Assembly: GCA_900074885.1 (NCBI GenBank)
Contig: FJUW01000023.1
Location: 270,319 to 334,318 of the forward strand
Direction of reading: 5' to 3'
Source of the DNA: Rhynchosporium graminicola
Taxonomy: Eukaryota; Ascomycota; Leotiomycetes; Helotiales; Ploettnerulaceae
DNA: 64,000 nucleotides
Positions 1-12,243 of this stretch are shown piece by piece. The translations under genes were made by a program, and so were the position numbers. Within the stretch, counting starts at the first letter, position 1. Each line of letters begins with the position of its first letter. The notes under the pieces are model-generated. The model had not been told where the DNA came from and made no database searches. It was given only the letters and a program-made list of their open reading frames with translations.

Positions 1-1224
1 ATAATCTATCTTTAGCGCGAAGTAGCTAGCTCTTATAGTTTATTAGTCGTATAGATTAGATAAGAAAGAGACGAGTTAAGTGATTATATTAAGTGAATCG
101 ATTATACTACCTTCTTCGTTATATTCTAGTTCTAAGAATAAGAGTTCCAGGTAAGTTCTAGCTATTCTTTCCGTTTAGTTAAGTAACTAATCTTTATAGT
201 AATCTTCGTCGATAAAATAACTAGAGTAGCGCCGGAGGGCGTTACGTATCTGCACTTCCCAGAGTTTTAGAGAGTAGTCGATTCTATTAGAGAGCTTATT
301 TAGAAGGTTTAGTATCTTCTCTATACGCGTAGCGTATAATATTAATAATATTCCTCTAGTAGATTATTCTCGATAATAATTATCAGGCGTAAGAGTAGCG
401 TTATCTTCTTTAATTAATAGTAGTAGTATTATACGCGATTAAACGTTATCAAATAATATAGACTTAGTAGAGCGCTAAGCAGTTAACTAGCGTAATTCTA
501 GGAACTCGTCCTATAACTAGCGTAGTTCTGTAGATAAGTTAGCGTTTAATTATCTCTCCTCCGCGAGCTTCCTTTCTACCTCTTATAGCTAGTAAGCGTA
601 GTCTTCCTATAAGTTACTTATAGTTACTATTAATACAGGGGTATTATTAGGAGGGTTTAGCGACTTAGTAAGTTTATTAATTATAGTAGGAGTTAAGGAG
701 CTTAACTCGGACGAGGCGTCGTCGCGAGTACTCTCTACTATAGAGAGAGGTAGGTTATAGCGAGTATTATAAGTCGCCGAAGAATAAGAGGTAAAAGGAG
801 TCGGAGAACTAGTAATCGATTTATTAGACTTAAGTTACTTCGGTTTAAGTACTATTCTTTAAGTTTATACTTAGTATAAGCCTTCTCTATATAGCGTAGT
901 CTCCTGCGTTTAGTAGCTCTAAGTATAGAGGTATAATATAAGTAGATATTTACTATCTTCTTAGATATAAGTAAAAGAGTTATAGATAATATAATACTTA
1001 CTCTAAAAAGGTCTTAAAACTACCTAAGTAATAAGACCTTATATTACTATAAATATAAAGTAGTAAGAATCACTTAAGAATCTATAACTAAGGAGTTAAG
1101 AAGTAGAGAGAGAATAAAAGTATATATATGAAAAGGGGCCCCTAAACTCTACTCGTATAATCTCGCTTAGCAGTAAGTATTTCCACTAATAGGGAGAGAC
1201 CTCCAAACCTGACCAGTCGTCACA
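1..1224 (-). mobile_element. Gypsy-1 LTR retrotransposon, copy A (5' part, window-edge truncated)
   Basis: AT-rich RIP-degraded sequence. Positions 1-989 match the gag-side internal region of the Gypsy-1 copies at about 3090-5013 and 48150-49073, and 990-1224 is an LTR. Read on the minus strand, the LTR is the 5' end of the element. The element continues off the left edge. No intact reading frame survives. The LTR also sits exactly where the 3' LTR of copy B should be, so A and B look like a tandem pair sharing one LTR. Gypsy assignment rests on the pol of the third copy (43459-49073). Confidence 0.7.
990..1224 (-). repeat. Gypsy-1 LTR (235 bp), shared by copies A and B
   Basis: Same 235-bp repeat as 5014-5248 and 43459-43693. 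In the least mutated copies the ends are TGTGACG and CGTCACA, a 7-bp inverted pair with the usual TG..CA termini. Here the left end is mutated to TATAATA by C-to-T/G-to-A change. Confidence 0.8.
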
Positions 1225-2986
1225 ATTCGGTCGTTAAGAAGCTTATCTATCTCGTGAAGAGTAATAGAGAAGATCTTATTATTAGAAGACTTCTAGCGTT
1301 TATATAAGAGATAGAAAGCTAGGCTATTAATTACGTAAATCTCTAGCGCAGGAAGCTCTAGAAGAGGTCTGAGTATACAAGGTGATCTTTATCGCTTCCG
1401 AAATATTATAGTAGCTATTTTTATACTTTAAGTAGCTTCTATTAAGTCGCGAGATAGTATTCCGAGTAACTATTAGTCTATAGTATGAATTATATAAGCG
1501 TAGTCTTATACGTAGGTCTTTAACGTAGAGACTTCTAATTAGAGTTAAAGTAAAGATTTACGCGGGATATAAGCGATAACGTTACTAAATCGTACGTACT
1601 TCGGCCGTATATTAGTAGTCTCTCTAGAGTATAAAGACCTCTCTTTACTACTCTATTCTCGTTCTTTAGATAATAAATACTTAGGCTTATCGTATCTATA
1701 ATAAGTAGTATAAACGCCGGAGAAATAGTCCTAACTGATTAGTAGTAGTAATAGAAGGTTAGTTACTTATAGAATACTCTCTAGGGGAGAGTTTTAGATA
1801 TTTTTATAGCTATAAGTCTCCCTAGAAGTGCGCTTCCGAGCTAGTAATAATCATTTAATAATAGAGATAGAGTTAATAATAGCTCGAATATTAATAAGAG
1901 AGTTAGCTACGCTTCCCTATTCCTTATACGTTTCCTAGAACTAATTAAGGCGTTTATTTCGTTCGTTAGCGTCGTATTAGTAGTACTAATAAGTATAGTA
2001 TTTACGTAAGTCCTTAATCTCGATCGGAGAGCTATAAACGTTACTAAGAGGAGTATATAGTAGCTAAATAATCTATCGTTTAGAGGTATCTAAGAGTACT
2101 TAATATTCCGAAAGCTAGGTCCTTCCGAGTATAATATCGTAGTTTCCGAGAGTAGTAATAAGAAAGGGGGTAAATACCTAAACGCGATAATCTATTATTA
2201 AATTAAGTATTATATAGTAACTAATAGTACTACTATTAACGCTATTAAAGCATTTAATAGGAATTACATTTAGTAGAGAGTAAATTAAAAGTTTTAAGAA
2301 GAAGGAAAGGGATTTAAGAAAAGAATAATTAATAAAATAGTATCTATTAGCTCTAGAATCGAGAAGTGCAGGTAGCTTATATAAGAGTCTATTCTTAGTA
2401 AGAGTAGCACGTATAGTAAACGATTAACTACTAAGAAGCTTCATAAGGTTAAGATATCGCATATCTCGTATACTACTTAGGAAAGAGTCTTTCCCTAGGC
2501 GTAGTCTTTTACTAGTAGTTTAATATACTCTTAGTTATTATTATATATTTCTTTATTATTATTATCTTCTAGCTTACTATTAACGTTATTATTAATATTA
2601 ATTATATTAATTCGATACGGAGTATTAGGTCGAGCTAATAATAAGCGTAAGTATAAGGTAAGCGTAAAATAACGAGGAGTATTCGCTAGCGATTATATAT
2701 AAGGCGTATTATTTCATATAGAGTATAGTACTTATTTACTAGTCGCACTAGTATTCTCGGGCGTAAGAAGACTAATTTGCGGATAAGAAGAAGAGTTAGT
2801 ACTATAGCGCTAAGAGGAGGTATTTATAAGGCGTTCCCGGGTCGCGCTAGTCTTAGCCGAAGACTCGGAATAGTAAGTCTTTTCAATAAATTAACCTTAG
2901 TCTTTAGCTTATATAGCCTTAATGTATTCTTTTAATATCCTTAACGTTTAGTACTATTAGAATAGCTATTTCCGTAGCTATATAGA

Positions 2987-4857
2987 TAGCTTCTCTTATA
3001 AGTCTATTTTCAGAGTCGATTGATTATTTACTCTAGCTTTATAAGCTAGCGTACGAAACTCGTAGTAGAATATCTAGAAGGTCTACTTATAATCTATCTT
3101 TAGCGTGGAGTAGCTAGCTCTTATAGTTTATTAGTTATATAGATTAGATAAGAAGGAGACGAGTTAAGTAATTATATCAAGTGAATCGATTATACTACTT
3201 TCTTTATTATATTCTAGTTCTAAGAATAAGAGTTCTAGGTAAGTTCTAGCTATTCTTTCCGTTTAGTTAAGTAACTAATCTTTATAGTAATCTTTATTAA
3301 TAAAGTAGCTAGAGTAGCGCTAGAGAGCGTTATGTATCTGCACTTCCTAGAGTTTTAGAGAGTAGTCGATTCTATTAGAGAGCTTATTTAGAAGGTTCAG
3401 TATTTTCTCTATACGTGTAGCGTATAATATTAACGATATTCCTCTAGTAGATTATTCTCGATAACGATTATTAGGCGTAGGAGTAGCGTTATCTTCTTTA
3501 ATTAATAGTAGTAGTATTATACGCGATTAAACGTTATTAAACGATATAGACTTAGTAGAGCGCTAGGTAGTTAACTAGCGTAGTTCTAAGAACTTATCCC
3601 GTAACTAGCGTAGTTCTGCAGATAAGTTAGTATTTAATTATCTCTTCTCTGCGAGCTTCCTTTCTGCCTCTTATAGCTAGTAAGTATAGTCTTCCTATAA
3701 GTTACCTATAGTTACTATTAATATAAGAGTATTATCAGGGAGGTTTAGCGACTTAGTAAGTTCGTTAATTATAGTAGGAGTTAGAGAGCTTAACTCGGAC
3801 GAGGCGTTATCGCGAGTACTCTCTACTATAGAGAGAGGTAGGTTATAGCGAGTATTACGAGTCGCTGAAGAATAGAAAGTAGAGGGAGTCGGAGAACTAG
3901 TAGTCGATTTATCGGACTTAANTAGCTTCTCTTATAAGTCTATTTTCAGAGTCGATTGATTATTTACTCTAGCTTTATAAGCTAGCGTACGAAACTCGTA
4001 GTAGAATATCTAGAAGGTCTACTTATAATCTATCTTTAGCGTGGAGTAGCTAGCTCTTATAGTTTATTAGTTATATAGATTAGATAAGAAGGAGACGAGT
4101 TAAGTAATTATATCAAGTGAATCGATTATACTACTTTCTTTATTATATTCTAGTTCTAAGAATAAGAGTTCTAGGTAAGTTCTAGCTATTCTTTCCGTTT
4201 AGTTAAGTAACTAATCTTTATAGTAATCTTTATTAATAAAGTAGCTAGAGTAGCGCTAGAGAGCGTTATGTATCTGCACTTCCTAGAGTTTTAGAGAGTA
4301 GTCGATTCTATTAGAGAGCTTATTTAGAAGGTTCAGTATTTTCTCTATACGTGTAGCGTATAATATTAACGATATTCCTCTAGTAGATTATTCTCGATAA
4401 CGATTATTAGGCGTAGGAGTAGCGTTATCTTCTTTAATTAATAGTAGTAGTATTATACGCGATTAAACGTTATTAAACGATATAGACTTAGTAGAGCGCT
4501 AGGTAGTTAACTAGCGTAGTTCTAAGAACTTATCCCGTAACTAGCGTAGTTCTGCAGATAAGTTAGTATTTAATTATCTCTTCTCTGCGAGCTTCCTTTC
4601 TGCCTCTTATAGCTAGTAAGTATAGTCTTCCTATAAGTTACCTATAGTTACTATTAATATAAGAGTATTATCAGGGAGGTTTAGCGACTTAGTAAGTTCG
4701 TTAATTATAGTAGGAGTTAGAGAGCTTAACTCGGACGAGGCGTTATCGCGAGTACTCTCTACTATAGAGAGAGGTAGGTTATAGCGAGTATTACGAGTCG
4801 CTGAAGAATAGAAAGTAGAGGGAGTCGGAGAACTAGTAGTCGATTTATCGGACTTAA
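2987..4857. repeat. exact 935-bp direct duplication around a single N (assembly artefact)
   Basis: Positions 2987-3921 and 3923-4857 look identical (offset 936) and are separated by one N at 3922. RIP-hit repeats elsewhere in this window differ from each other, so exact identity right up to a single N points to two contigs whose ends overlap and were joined without merging. One copy is probably not real. Confidence 0.85.
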
Positions 4858-5013
4858 GTTACTTCGGTTTAGGTACTATTCTTCAAGTTTATACTTAGTA
4901 TAGGCCTTCTCTATATAGCGTAGTCTTCTGCGTTTAGTAGCTCTAGGTATAGAGGTATAATATAAGTAGATATTTACTATCTTCCTAGACGTAAGTAAAA
5001 GAGTTATAGATAA

Positions 5014-5248
5014 TATAACGCTTACTCTAGAAAGGTCTTAAAACTACCTGAGTAATAAGACCTTATATTACTATAAATATAAAGTAGTAAGAATTACTTA
5101 AGAATCTATAACTAAGGAGTCTAGAAGTAGAGAGAGAAGGGAAGTATATATATAAAAAGGGGCTCCTAAACTCTACTCGTGTAATCTCGCTTAGCAGTAA
5201 GTGTTTCTACCAATAGGGAGAAACCTCCAAACCTGACCAGTCGTCATA
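5014..5248 (-). repeat. Gypsy-1 5' LTR of copy B
   Basis: 235 bp, aligned along its full length with 990-1224 and 43459-43693. It starts TATAACG (mutated TGTGACG) and ends GTCGTCATA (mutated GTCGTCACA). It marks the right end of copy B; sequence to the right is unrelated. Confidence 0.8.
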
Positions 5249-8200
5249 GTAAGCGATATATAGTAAGTAAATTAATACTCTCCCCTAAGTATACTATAAC
5301 TATCTGTAAAAGGTAGATATTAGTATATTTTAAGGCAGACTTCGCGGTTTTCGCTACTTTAGTTATTTTAAAGAGTATATAGTTATTACTATCTCTTACT
5401 TATAGATAGTATAGCTTCTCTAATAACTCTTACCTAAAGTCGAGTTTATTTTCCGAGAAAAAGTTAAGCCTAAGAAGGATTCCTCCTAGTATCTTTAGTA
5501 TAATATAAAATTAGTACACCGGAAACTATAGTAGTTCCTTATTAGAAATTATCCTATATAAGATAAGTATTTCGACGAAATCGGAAATAGTAGGCCTAGA
5601 ACTTATACTAGAAAGACTAACTCGTAGGCTATTTATCTTATAATAAGTCCTTATAGAAAGGAAGTATTACGCTAGACTTAGCTCGTCGATTAACCTAATA
5701 AGTAAAGTAGTATTAGTAACTACTTCTATCGGAAAGTTATCCTTATTAAATATTTAGATTCTAGTATACGTATTAGCTATAAAGGAAGTATTATTTAGGA
5801 GAATAGATATCTCGTCCTTTAACTTCTAAAGTTATAAGTCCGGGGTCTTTATAGTATAAGCGCTAAGGATTAGTATTTCTCTATCCTAAGCTATAGGTAA
5901 GATTATAGAGGAAAGGTTCTTAACTAGGATAAAGTTATTCTCTTTTTCGTCTTTATAAGAAGGCGATATATAATTAGGTATAGAAAGTAAGGATAATAGT
6001 ATTTTAAATTAGATTTATTTTATCTTTTTTATTAAGGATAGCGCTAAAGTAAGTTTATTAAAGACTAATAATATTACTAAAATAGGGTTTAGGTAAGAAT
6101 AAAGCTATAAGGGGACTCCCTCTAAGTCTTGTAGTAAGCTTTTCCCGAGTCCGCGGATAGGGAAGGACTTATAGGTTTAGGTGATTCGTTATCCTCTGAA
6201 TTATACCTTTAATCCGGTTAGTATAAGAATCCGTTATTAGAATAGTTAAGTATAACTAGTAATTAAGAATAGTACGTATTATACCTATTGAAATTCCTAG
6301 TTATTAGTAGGTATTAAAGAGAGTACTAAGGTTAGTTTATTATTACGGGAACTTAGGGCTAGTACTAGTATAGCTACTAGTTCTAATAGGGTTATCTTCT
6401 GTTGCGCTGAGTAGTTAGTATAGAGGCTAGTACTAATATAGTTAACTTATTAGCTTTATCCCTTTCCTTCTCTTATTATTACTTTCTTCTAAACTCGGCG
6501 TATTCTACTAGAGGTATCTAAGGTCGCAGATAGAGTATCGGGAGTTAAGTAAGTACTATTATCGTTGGGTATCGTCCTATTAGTACTATTAGTACTAGTA
6601 CTTAACTCTATCGTTCGCTTCGGGAGTCTCTATCTCGCCTAATACTTTAGCGGTACGAATTATCTATTATTAGTTATCGTAACTCCTATATCTCCTTAGT
6701 TTACTTATTAATATAAGACTATATTTATAAGTAAGCTTCTCTTACTTAATTCTTAGTATTATAGATCTTTAACTTGAACTTATTTACTATATTACTATAG
6801 TCTCGTAATAGTATACTTATAGCTAAGCTTAGATCTAAGGCTTAGTATATTCGTCGGATAATAAGGTCTTAGTTTATCTCTCCTGCCTCGATATAGAGAT
6901 TATATTTATTATCTAAGAACTATCTTAAGGATAACTTACCTTTATTCTTAAAAGAATATCTTAAGGTATCGGCTTTCTATATTACTACGCTTAGATTCGT
7001 ATAGAATTAGAGTAAGAGTTAATATTTCTATTCTTCTAAGCTTTAAGCTATAAAGCTAGTGATTTCCGGAGATAAGGTACTAAGCTAAATAGCGGCCTTA
7101 TCTTTTATATAAATTAGTAGGACCTTAAGGACTATATCCTCTCTATAATAAGCTACTATTATATTAAGTATTATAATATAGCTAGTAATAGAAGTAATAC
7201 TATTAAACTATCCTATATCCTATAGGCGAAGTTATTAGTATTAGGTATTAGGTATAAGTAGCTTATTATCTTATTATAGTCTCCCTAAGTCTTAGGGGTC
7301 CGAGTTATCTTTATCTCTTATGTTAAGTGCGTTATTATTATATGCGAAGTTATAGTAGTAATTCAGAAGAGGAAGTTCTATCTTAATAGAAAGTCGGATA
7401 GATATTAGAGTATAAGAGATTAATAGTCTTAGAACTACTAATATAGAAGATATACGTATAGTTATCTTAGCTTCTAGAGGGCTAGCTTAGAACTAAATTA
7501 AGAAGATATTAAAAGAGGTTACTAACTTAAGGGCTATTATTCCCGGAGTACTAATTACTCTAATAGCTTTATCTTTTAAGTTAGTTAGAATACTGAGGTC
7601 TAGGGTACGGACTAAGGCCTTAGCTTATCTTAGAATTAGTAAGAGGATTAGTCCGACTAGGTATTTATTACCTCTATCCTCTATATTCTCTTATAGGGTC
7701 TAGATAAAGATAGTATTACTCTTCTACTTATTCTTAGTATATACTAATACTATAGCTATAGCTATTAGCAGTATAAATATAAAGCTAAGTAGCTAGTTTA
7801 TTAGAATAAATTTATTTTATAGCTATCTCGCTAATTCTTCGGCTCTAAGTAAGGTCTTATCCTTTAGTAAGATAGATTATCTTAGTAAGAGAGATTTCGA
7901 TAATTACGATAATTAGTCGATCGGAGAAGTCTATCTTTAATAGAAAGAGGCTATCGGGACTGTTAGCTTAGGGAAAGCCTAGTCTCGGATTATTTATAAG
8001 TCGGCCGGTAGAGATATACGTTAGTATTAACTTCGGGACGTAATCTATATTAGTATAACTAGTACTCTCTTAGTAAGTTAGTCTAATTCGGTATCTTAGA
8101 TTAATTAAGAGTTACGAGGCGCTATAAGAAAAGGACTCGGTTTAGGTGATAATTATAGTAGTATCTCTAGGTATTCTTAAACAGGGGATATAAATAGACT

Positions 8201-8541
8201 AGCGAAAGAAGTCCGTATAGATTACTCTGATTTAAGTATTAAAGATAAAAATCTCTCTTAGTAGTCTCTTAAGCGATTACTCCTCCCTTTAGTATTAGAG
8301 CCTCTAATATAGTAGTATATAGAGTAATACTACCGGTAAAGTCTCCGGAGTATCGCAGGAGTTCCGGGTAAGTAAGAGAAAGTCCTTTATATAAAGGGTA
8401 ATAGTTTAGAGACTTAATTTTACCTTATACTCTTAGAATTACTACTATATTAAGGAGTATCCGAGATATATATATAGTAAAAGTCTTAATTCTATCTATC
8501 ACTATAGTAGGAGGAACTATCTAAGTGAAGCTAACTAACGG
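5249..8541. other. RIP-degraded unclassified repeat-like DNA
   Basis: About 3.3 kb with the same composition as the transposons (TA-rich, CA/TG-poor, stops in all frames) but not matching any of the three families in this window by eye. Minus-strand frames have the longest runs without stops, for example around 6480-6640 (Ser/Thr/Pro-rich) and 6700-6960 (helical, Lys/Gln-rich text that would suit a gag-like or coiled-coil region). No reverse transcriptase or transposase motif was recognised. It is probably another dead element. Confidence 0.5.
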
Positions 8542-8630
8542 CACTAAGTACTTAGTGCTATCTTGTCTCGTGATAATATCCCGTGATATATACTTAGTGC
8601 TGTCTTGTCTCATGATGATGTCCCGTGACA
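8542..8630. repeat. 18-bp palindrome and two 42-bp-period tandem units at the block edge
   Basis: Positions 8542-8559 form a perfect palindrome, GCACTAAGT/ACTTAGTGC. It overlaps a tandem pair: unit 1 at 8549-8588 and unit 2 at 8591-8630 share TACTTAGTGC, TCTTGTCTC and CCCGTGA. Unit 1 has TA-type changes where unit 2 keeps CA/TG. This is the transition point from RIP-degraded to normal DNA, so it may be the end of an element or a subterminal repeat. Confidence 0.6.
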
Positions 8631-9301
8631 AATGCCCAACAGAGCTGTACTCATACATCAATCAATAAATCGGGTCAGTCTCCTAACGTAATCGCAGGTG
8701 TCTACCGGATGTAACATCAGAGAAGGTAATGAATGCTTTTGAGATGATCTCAGACCTATGGACGGGAAGTCGGTTAGTTGTAGTTGAACTGTGCTACCCC
8801 GGCGCCTGGTGGCGCTTATTTACTTTAGCTAAGTGATAGTGCCCGCATCTCTATCCATTTAGAGCAGAGTTCCAGTTCCAGTTGTTCCGGCTAGCTCCCG
8901 TCGCGAGTACTCGCTAAGGAACCAATCCGGAAGCAGCACGATAACAGGCATTTGTTGGTTCATCCCGTCTCAGCTCGCCCGACCGCCTGCCAGCCGCCGC
9001 CATGCTCAGGAGAGAAGGTATTCTTAGGAGCTGAGCCGATTGATAGGTATTGGAACTTGGAAGGCATGGCATTGCATACAAATACGGAACAGGCGCTGGG
9101 ATGATGGCCTAGCGCGTCGCTGTTGAGGGAAAGGCCGCTTTCACCAAATTCCCTTTGTGAAGAGCTTCGTCCTCGATCAATCTTTACATGGCCTGAATAA
9201 CGTCGGACATATCAGCCTTTTAAAACCAGCCTTACTACATTTGGGACGCTTTTATCATAGCCGACCTTTTTGCATAATACTTTCTGCCTCTATCATTCGA
9301 G
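8631..9301. other. intergenic, upstream of the secreted-protein gene
   Basis: Composition returns to normal here. No coding region was recognised. It includes the presumed promoter and 5' leader of the gene starting at 9302. Confidence 0.5.
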
Positions 9302-9997
9302 ATGATCAAGCCAGCTTATCTTCTCTCCTGCCTGCTGCTTCCTCTACGCATCACGGTTGCGAGTCCTTCTGGTAAAACTCCATCACCTGCTCCAACAACG
9401 AACTTAAACGCACCACAACGCCCCATTTCTATTTCGCCTCCTTCTCAGCATCCGGTTCTGGATCCCTATCTACCTTCATCAGCCAAAACGCTTGCTTTCC
9501 ATGGCACGATTAATGTCTTTCCCGGCGGGCCAGATCATCCGATCCCAGTGACCTACTCCTTCTCGTCGGAAACATGCGTCCCTCTGATCCTATCGATCCC
9601 ATATATAATGAATAATCTATCAACAAAACTTCTGGACGAGCATCTTGATGGCATCACGTTCCCTTCGCCATCGGACACGTTTACAGTTTCCCTACCAGTA
9701 TTTATTTCAGCGAATATTACAGAGCAGCTGTATCGCTCGAAATACGTTCTTAGCTTGTCACTGAAGTTATCGCCCCTCGCTACTACTTTGGAAAAGCTCG
9801 CGACTTCAGGCTGGAGATCCATCGTTGTGTTACTGGAACAGAGTGCAGAGGAGTTAGATCGAGTCTCGAGGAAGCGGAACGGTGCGGGGTTAGGAAGTGT
9901 CATGGTATTTGAAGCAGAGGTAGCAGGTGTGAGTGTGCTTGCAGAGTGGAGACTCTGGAGTATTGTCGATGGGTTGGCTGTCATGTGCGAGAGTTGA
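9302..9997 (+). CDS. small secreted protein, unknown function (231 aa)
   Basis: Single-exon frame from ATG 9302 to TGA. Residues 1-20 form a typical signal peptide: basic Lys3, a Leu-rich core (LLSCLLLPL), then small residues (VASPSG) suitable for cleavage. A Pro/Ser-rich linker follows to about residue 60, then a mixed alpha/beta-like region. Two N-glycosylation sequons are visible (Asn-Leu-Ser near residue 105, Asn-Ile-Thr near 138). The mature part has only two cysteines (near residues 93 and 229), unlike classic Cys-rich effectors. I do not recognise the family. The nearest annotated neighbour downstream is convergent (GT2 gene, 2.2 kb away). Codon use is normal, so it is unlikely to be a chance frame, but transcription is not shown. 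Confidence 0.6.
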   Translation: MIKPAYLLSCLLLPLRITVASPSGKTPSPAPTTNLNAPQRPISISPPSQHPVLDPYLPSSAKTLAFHGTINVFPGGPDHPIPVTYSFSSETCVPLILSIPYIMNNLSTKLLDEHLDGITFPSPSDTFTVSLPVFISANITEQLYRSKYVLSLSLKLSPLATTLEKLATSGWRSIVVLLEQSAEELDRVSRKRNGAGLGSVMVFEAEVAGVSVLAEWRLWSIVDGLAVMCES

Positions 9998-12243
9998 TGT
10001 TCGAACATCATTTGTGCTTTGATTTGATATCGTCAGTTTCAATGTTCCTCATATACCCTTTTGTACTATGAATCGAATGTCAACCGTCTACAAGTCCGTT
10101 AAGAAAACTTCCAGGATCCAGGTTTAAGGACTAGTGTTTTCTATCGAAGTAAATCACTTCAAAAGAAGGTCTTTGTCTTTCCAATTTTAATCAAGAGATG
10201 ATTTAGCAAGTCTTGATTGACTACCACACTTTAACAACCACTTTTTCTGTTCGTCGACGCACATACCCTATCTTGCGCGGCAGTATCTGCCCGCCCATCA
10301 AATCTCGATGGTCATAGCTCTTTACCATCTCTCTACATCAATACATTATATATCCACGACAACCTCTCCATATCCCAGCATCTACAAACGCATCAAAAGC
10401 CGCCAGTCTCCTAAGGGTCATCATTTTCTGCCTCTCGCACCTTCCAATGCAGCCTATCTTCCAAAACCTCAACAGCATCCTCATAAGATCCATCTGCAAC
10501 AACAATCGGAAGATTGATCCCGCCAAAATCTGGGCCTTACTAGGTCGGTATCTTAGCGATCTCTACTTTCCTAGCTGGCCAGTTCCTGGTACATGCTGCG
10601 CTGTTAGTATAAAGAATTCCCAAAATCCTTGACGAGTTTACACTATCCATCTTGTAAAACCGGTGAGTGTTACATTAGGATATCAGGGAAGCTTGAGCAT
10701 CTTCTCAAAATGCCCCGATGCTCCTCTACATCATCGTTCGTCACAAGAAGGTCTAGCCACTCTCCACATCGAATCTTTTTTTCTTTTTCAAAATGAAGCG
10801 CCGGATAAGGCTCGTCCCGAGGCTGAGAAATTCCTATCCGTACAGCAAGTCGCTCCTTCCTCAAAAGTCCAACCGGGACAAGCAACGTAAGATCATTTCA
10901 GTATTTTGTTGAGAGAAAGCACCCTGCAAAAGCAGCAGGCACGGTACCTCCCAGCCAACACCCCACAAGACTCACTCCCTACCTCGCGTACCTCCCCTCC
11001 ATGGAAGACGGACGTGCTGAAGAAATTGCCAGAAAAACAATCTGTGAAGTCTAGAGTCTGATCTCGTGGGCGGTGTCAGCGAGCGAGGCTGTGTAGCCGT
11101 GGCGCCAGAGATTCCCGCAAGTAGAGCTTGATTCCACCAAATATCGCTGGAAAGAACATCTGTGTTTACAACCCTCATAGCGCGAGAGCTTCTCCATAAT
11201 TAAGCACGATCCTACACCCGCTAAGTACACCGAACCTCATGGGCCCGTGGATTCATCCCCCCTTTCCTCCCATCCTCTAGACCCCCATCCACAACCTCGC
11301 ATCGGGCCCTTCCTCCCAAATCTTTTCGTCGGGGAATAGGCATCTTTAACATAGAGGAAGAATCCTGGAAAGAAAGTATAGACCGAAAAATCGACCTCTC
11401 TTGCACCATTTAGTGCATCTGGTGAATACGCAAATGTCAGGGTATCCCTCTCATTCCTGTGCATTGAGATAGATGGGGGAGGGGGGTGTAGTAGCGCAGG
11501 GATTTCTCATTCTTGTTATGCTAGGTTTTGCGCTTCAGAACGCAGCGAGGATGAGGCTTGAGCTGCGGGTATACATGTATAGCCAGAAACAGATATGTGA
11601 GGACCGAGATTGAGAGCGTGAGGAAGATGTATGGCAGGGAATGTGAGACGAGAGGTCCTGAGGACGTGGTCGTTGGATCATGTCCCGAACAGAAAAAGAT
11701 GCAGAAGTAATGTGTGTGTATAGAGTATGAAGGTCTTCACGCCGGGACTGCAGGATATCAGTCTATTGTTTCAGGTAGGGGATATACCACGCCTCATTTA
11801 TGCTGCAATGGAATCGTGGCGATGTTTGTTTAGATCACCCGTGTCGTCGCGCGGAAAACGGGGGATACTTCTGGGTGGTTTTATGAGCTGACACCAGCTC
11901 TTCGAGTCGAGACAAGTGTATCTCGGGTACAGCTAGAGCTCATACTGTGTTTCGACACAAGATTGTATAGGCGATATCAGAAAGGCAACTGAGCACATTC
12001 ACCCGGACAACAAACAAAGTCACGACGAGATTACACGATACTTGGAAAAACCCAGCTGCATAGCCTGTGAGTAACTAGCCATCCAGGAATCCTCTCTTGG
12101 GAAGCGCGGAAGCTCTGTCATTCAGAGACATGCATTCCATTCTCCATCCTCCATACCTCATCTCAATCAAAGCATTAGAAACACACATTCCATTCTCCAT
12201 CCTCCGTATCTCATCTCATCTCCGTCGAAATATTGCACCTGTA
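9998..12243. other. 2.2-kb region between convergent genes, no confident gene
   Basis: Only short frames occur. Two candidates that cannot be supported or excluded are a plus-strand frame at 10447-10632 (61 aa, ATG) and a very basic plus-strand frame starting at ATG 10793 (about 39 codons, many Lys/Arg). A minus-strand frame at 11237-11464 has no recognisable features. Much of this is probably 3' UTR and spacer. Confidence 0.4.

Larger units (their letters stand above)
990..5248 (-). mobile_element. Gypsy-1 copy B, internally deleted (pol missing)
   Basis: Two 235-bp LTRs (990-1224 and 5014-5248) enclose only the gag-side half of the element. Right after the left LTR the sequence at 1225 matches position 46308 of the third copy. 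The reverse transcriptase, RNase H and integrase part (equivalent of 43694-46307) is therefore absent. Minus-strand translation near 2990-3080 gives gag-like text with a YYEFRTLAYKARV segment interrupted by stops. The true length is about 0.94 kb shorter than shown because of the duplicated contig overlap at 2987-4857. Confidence 0.7.
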
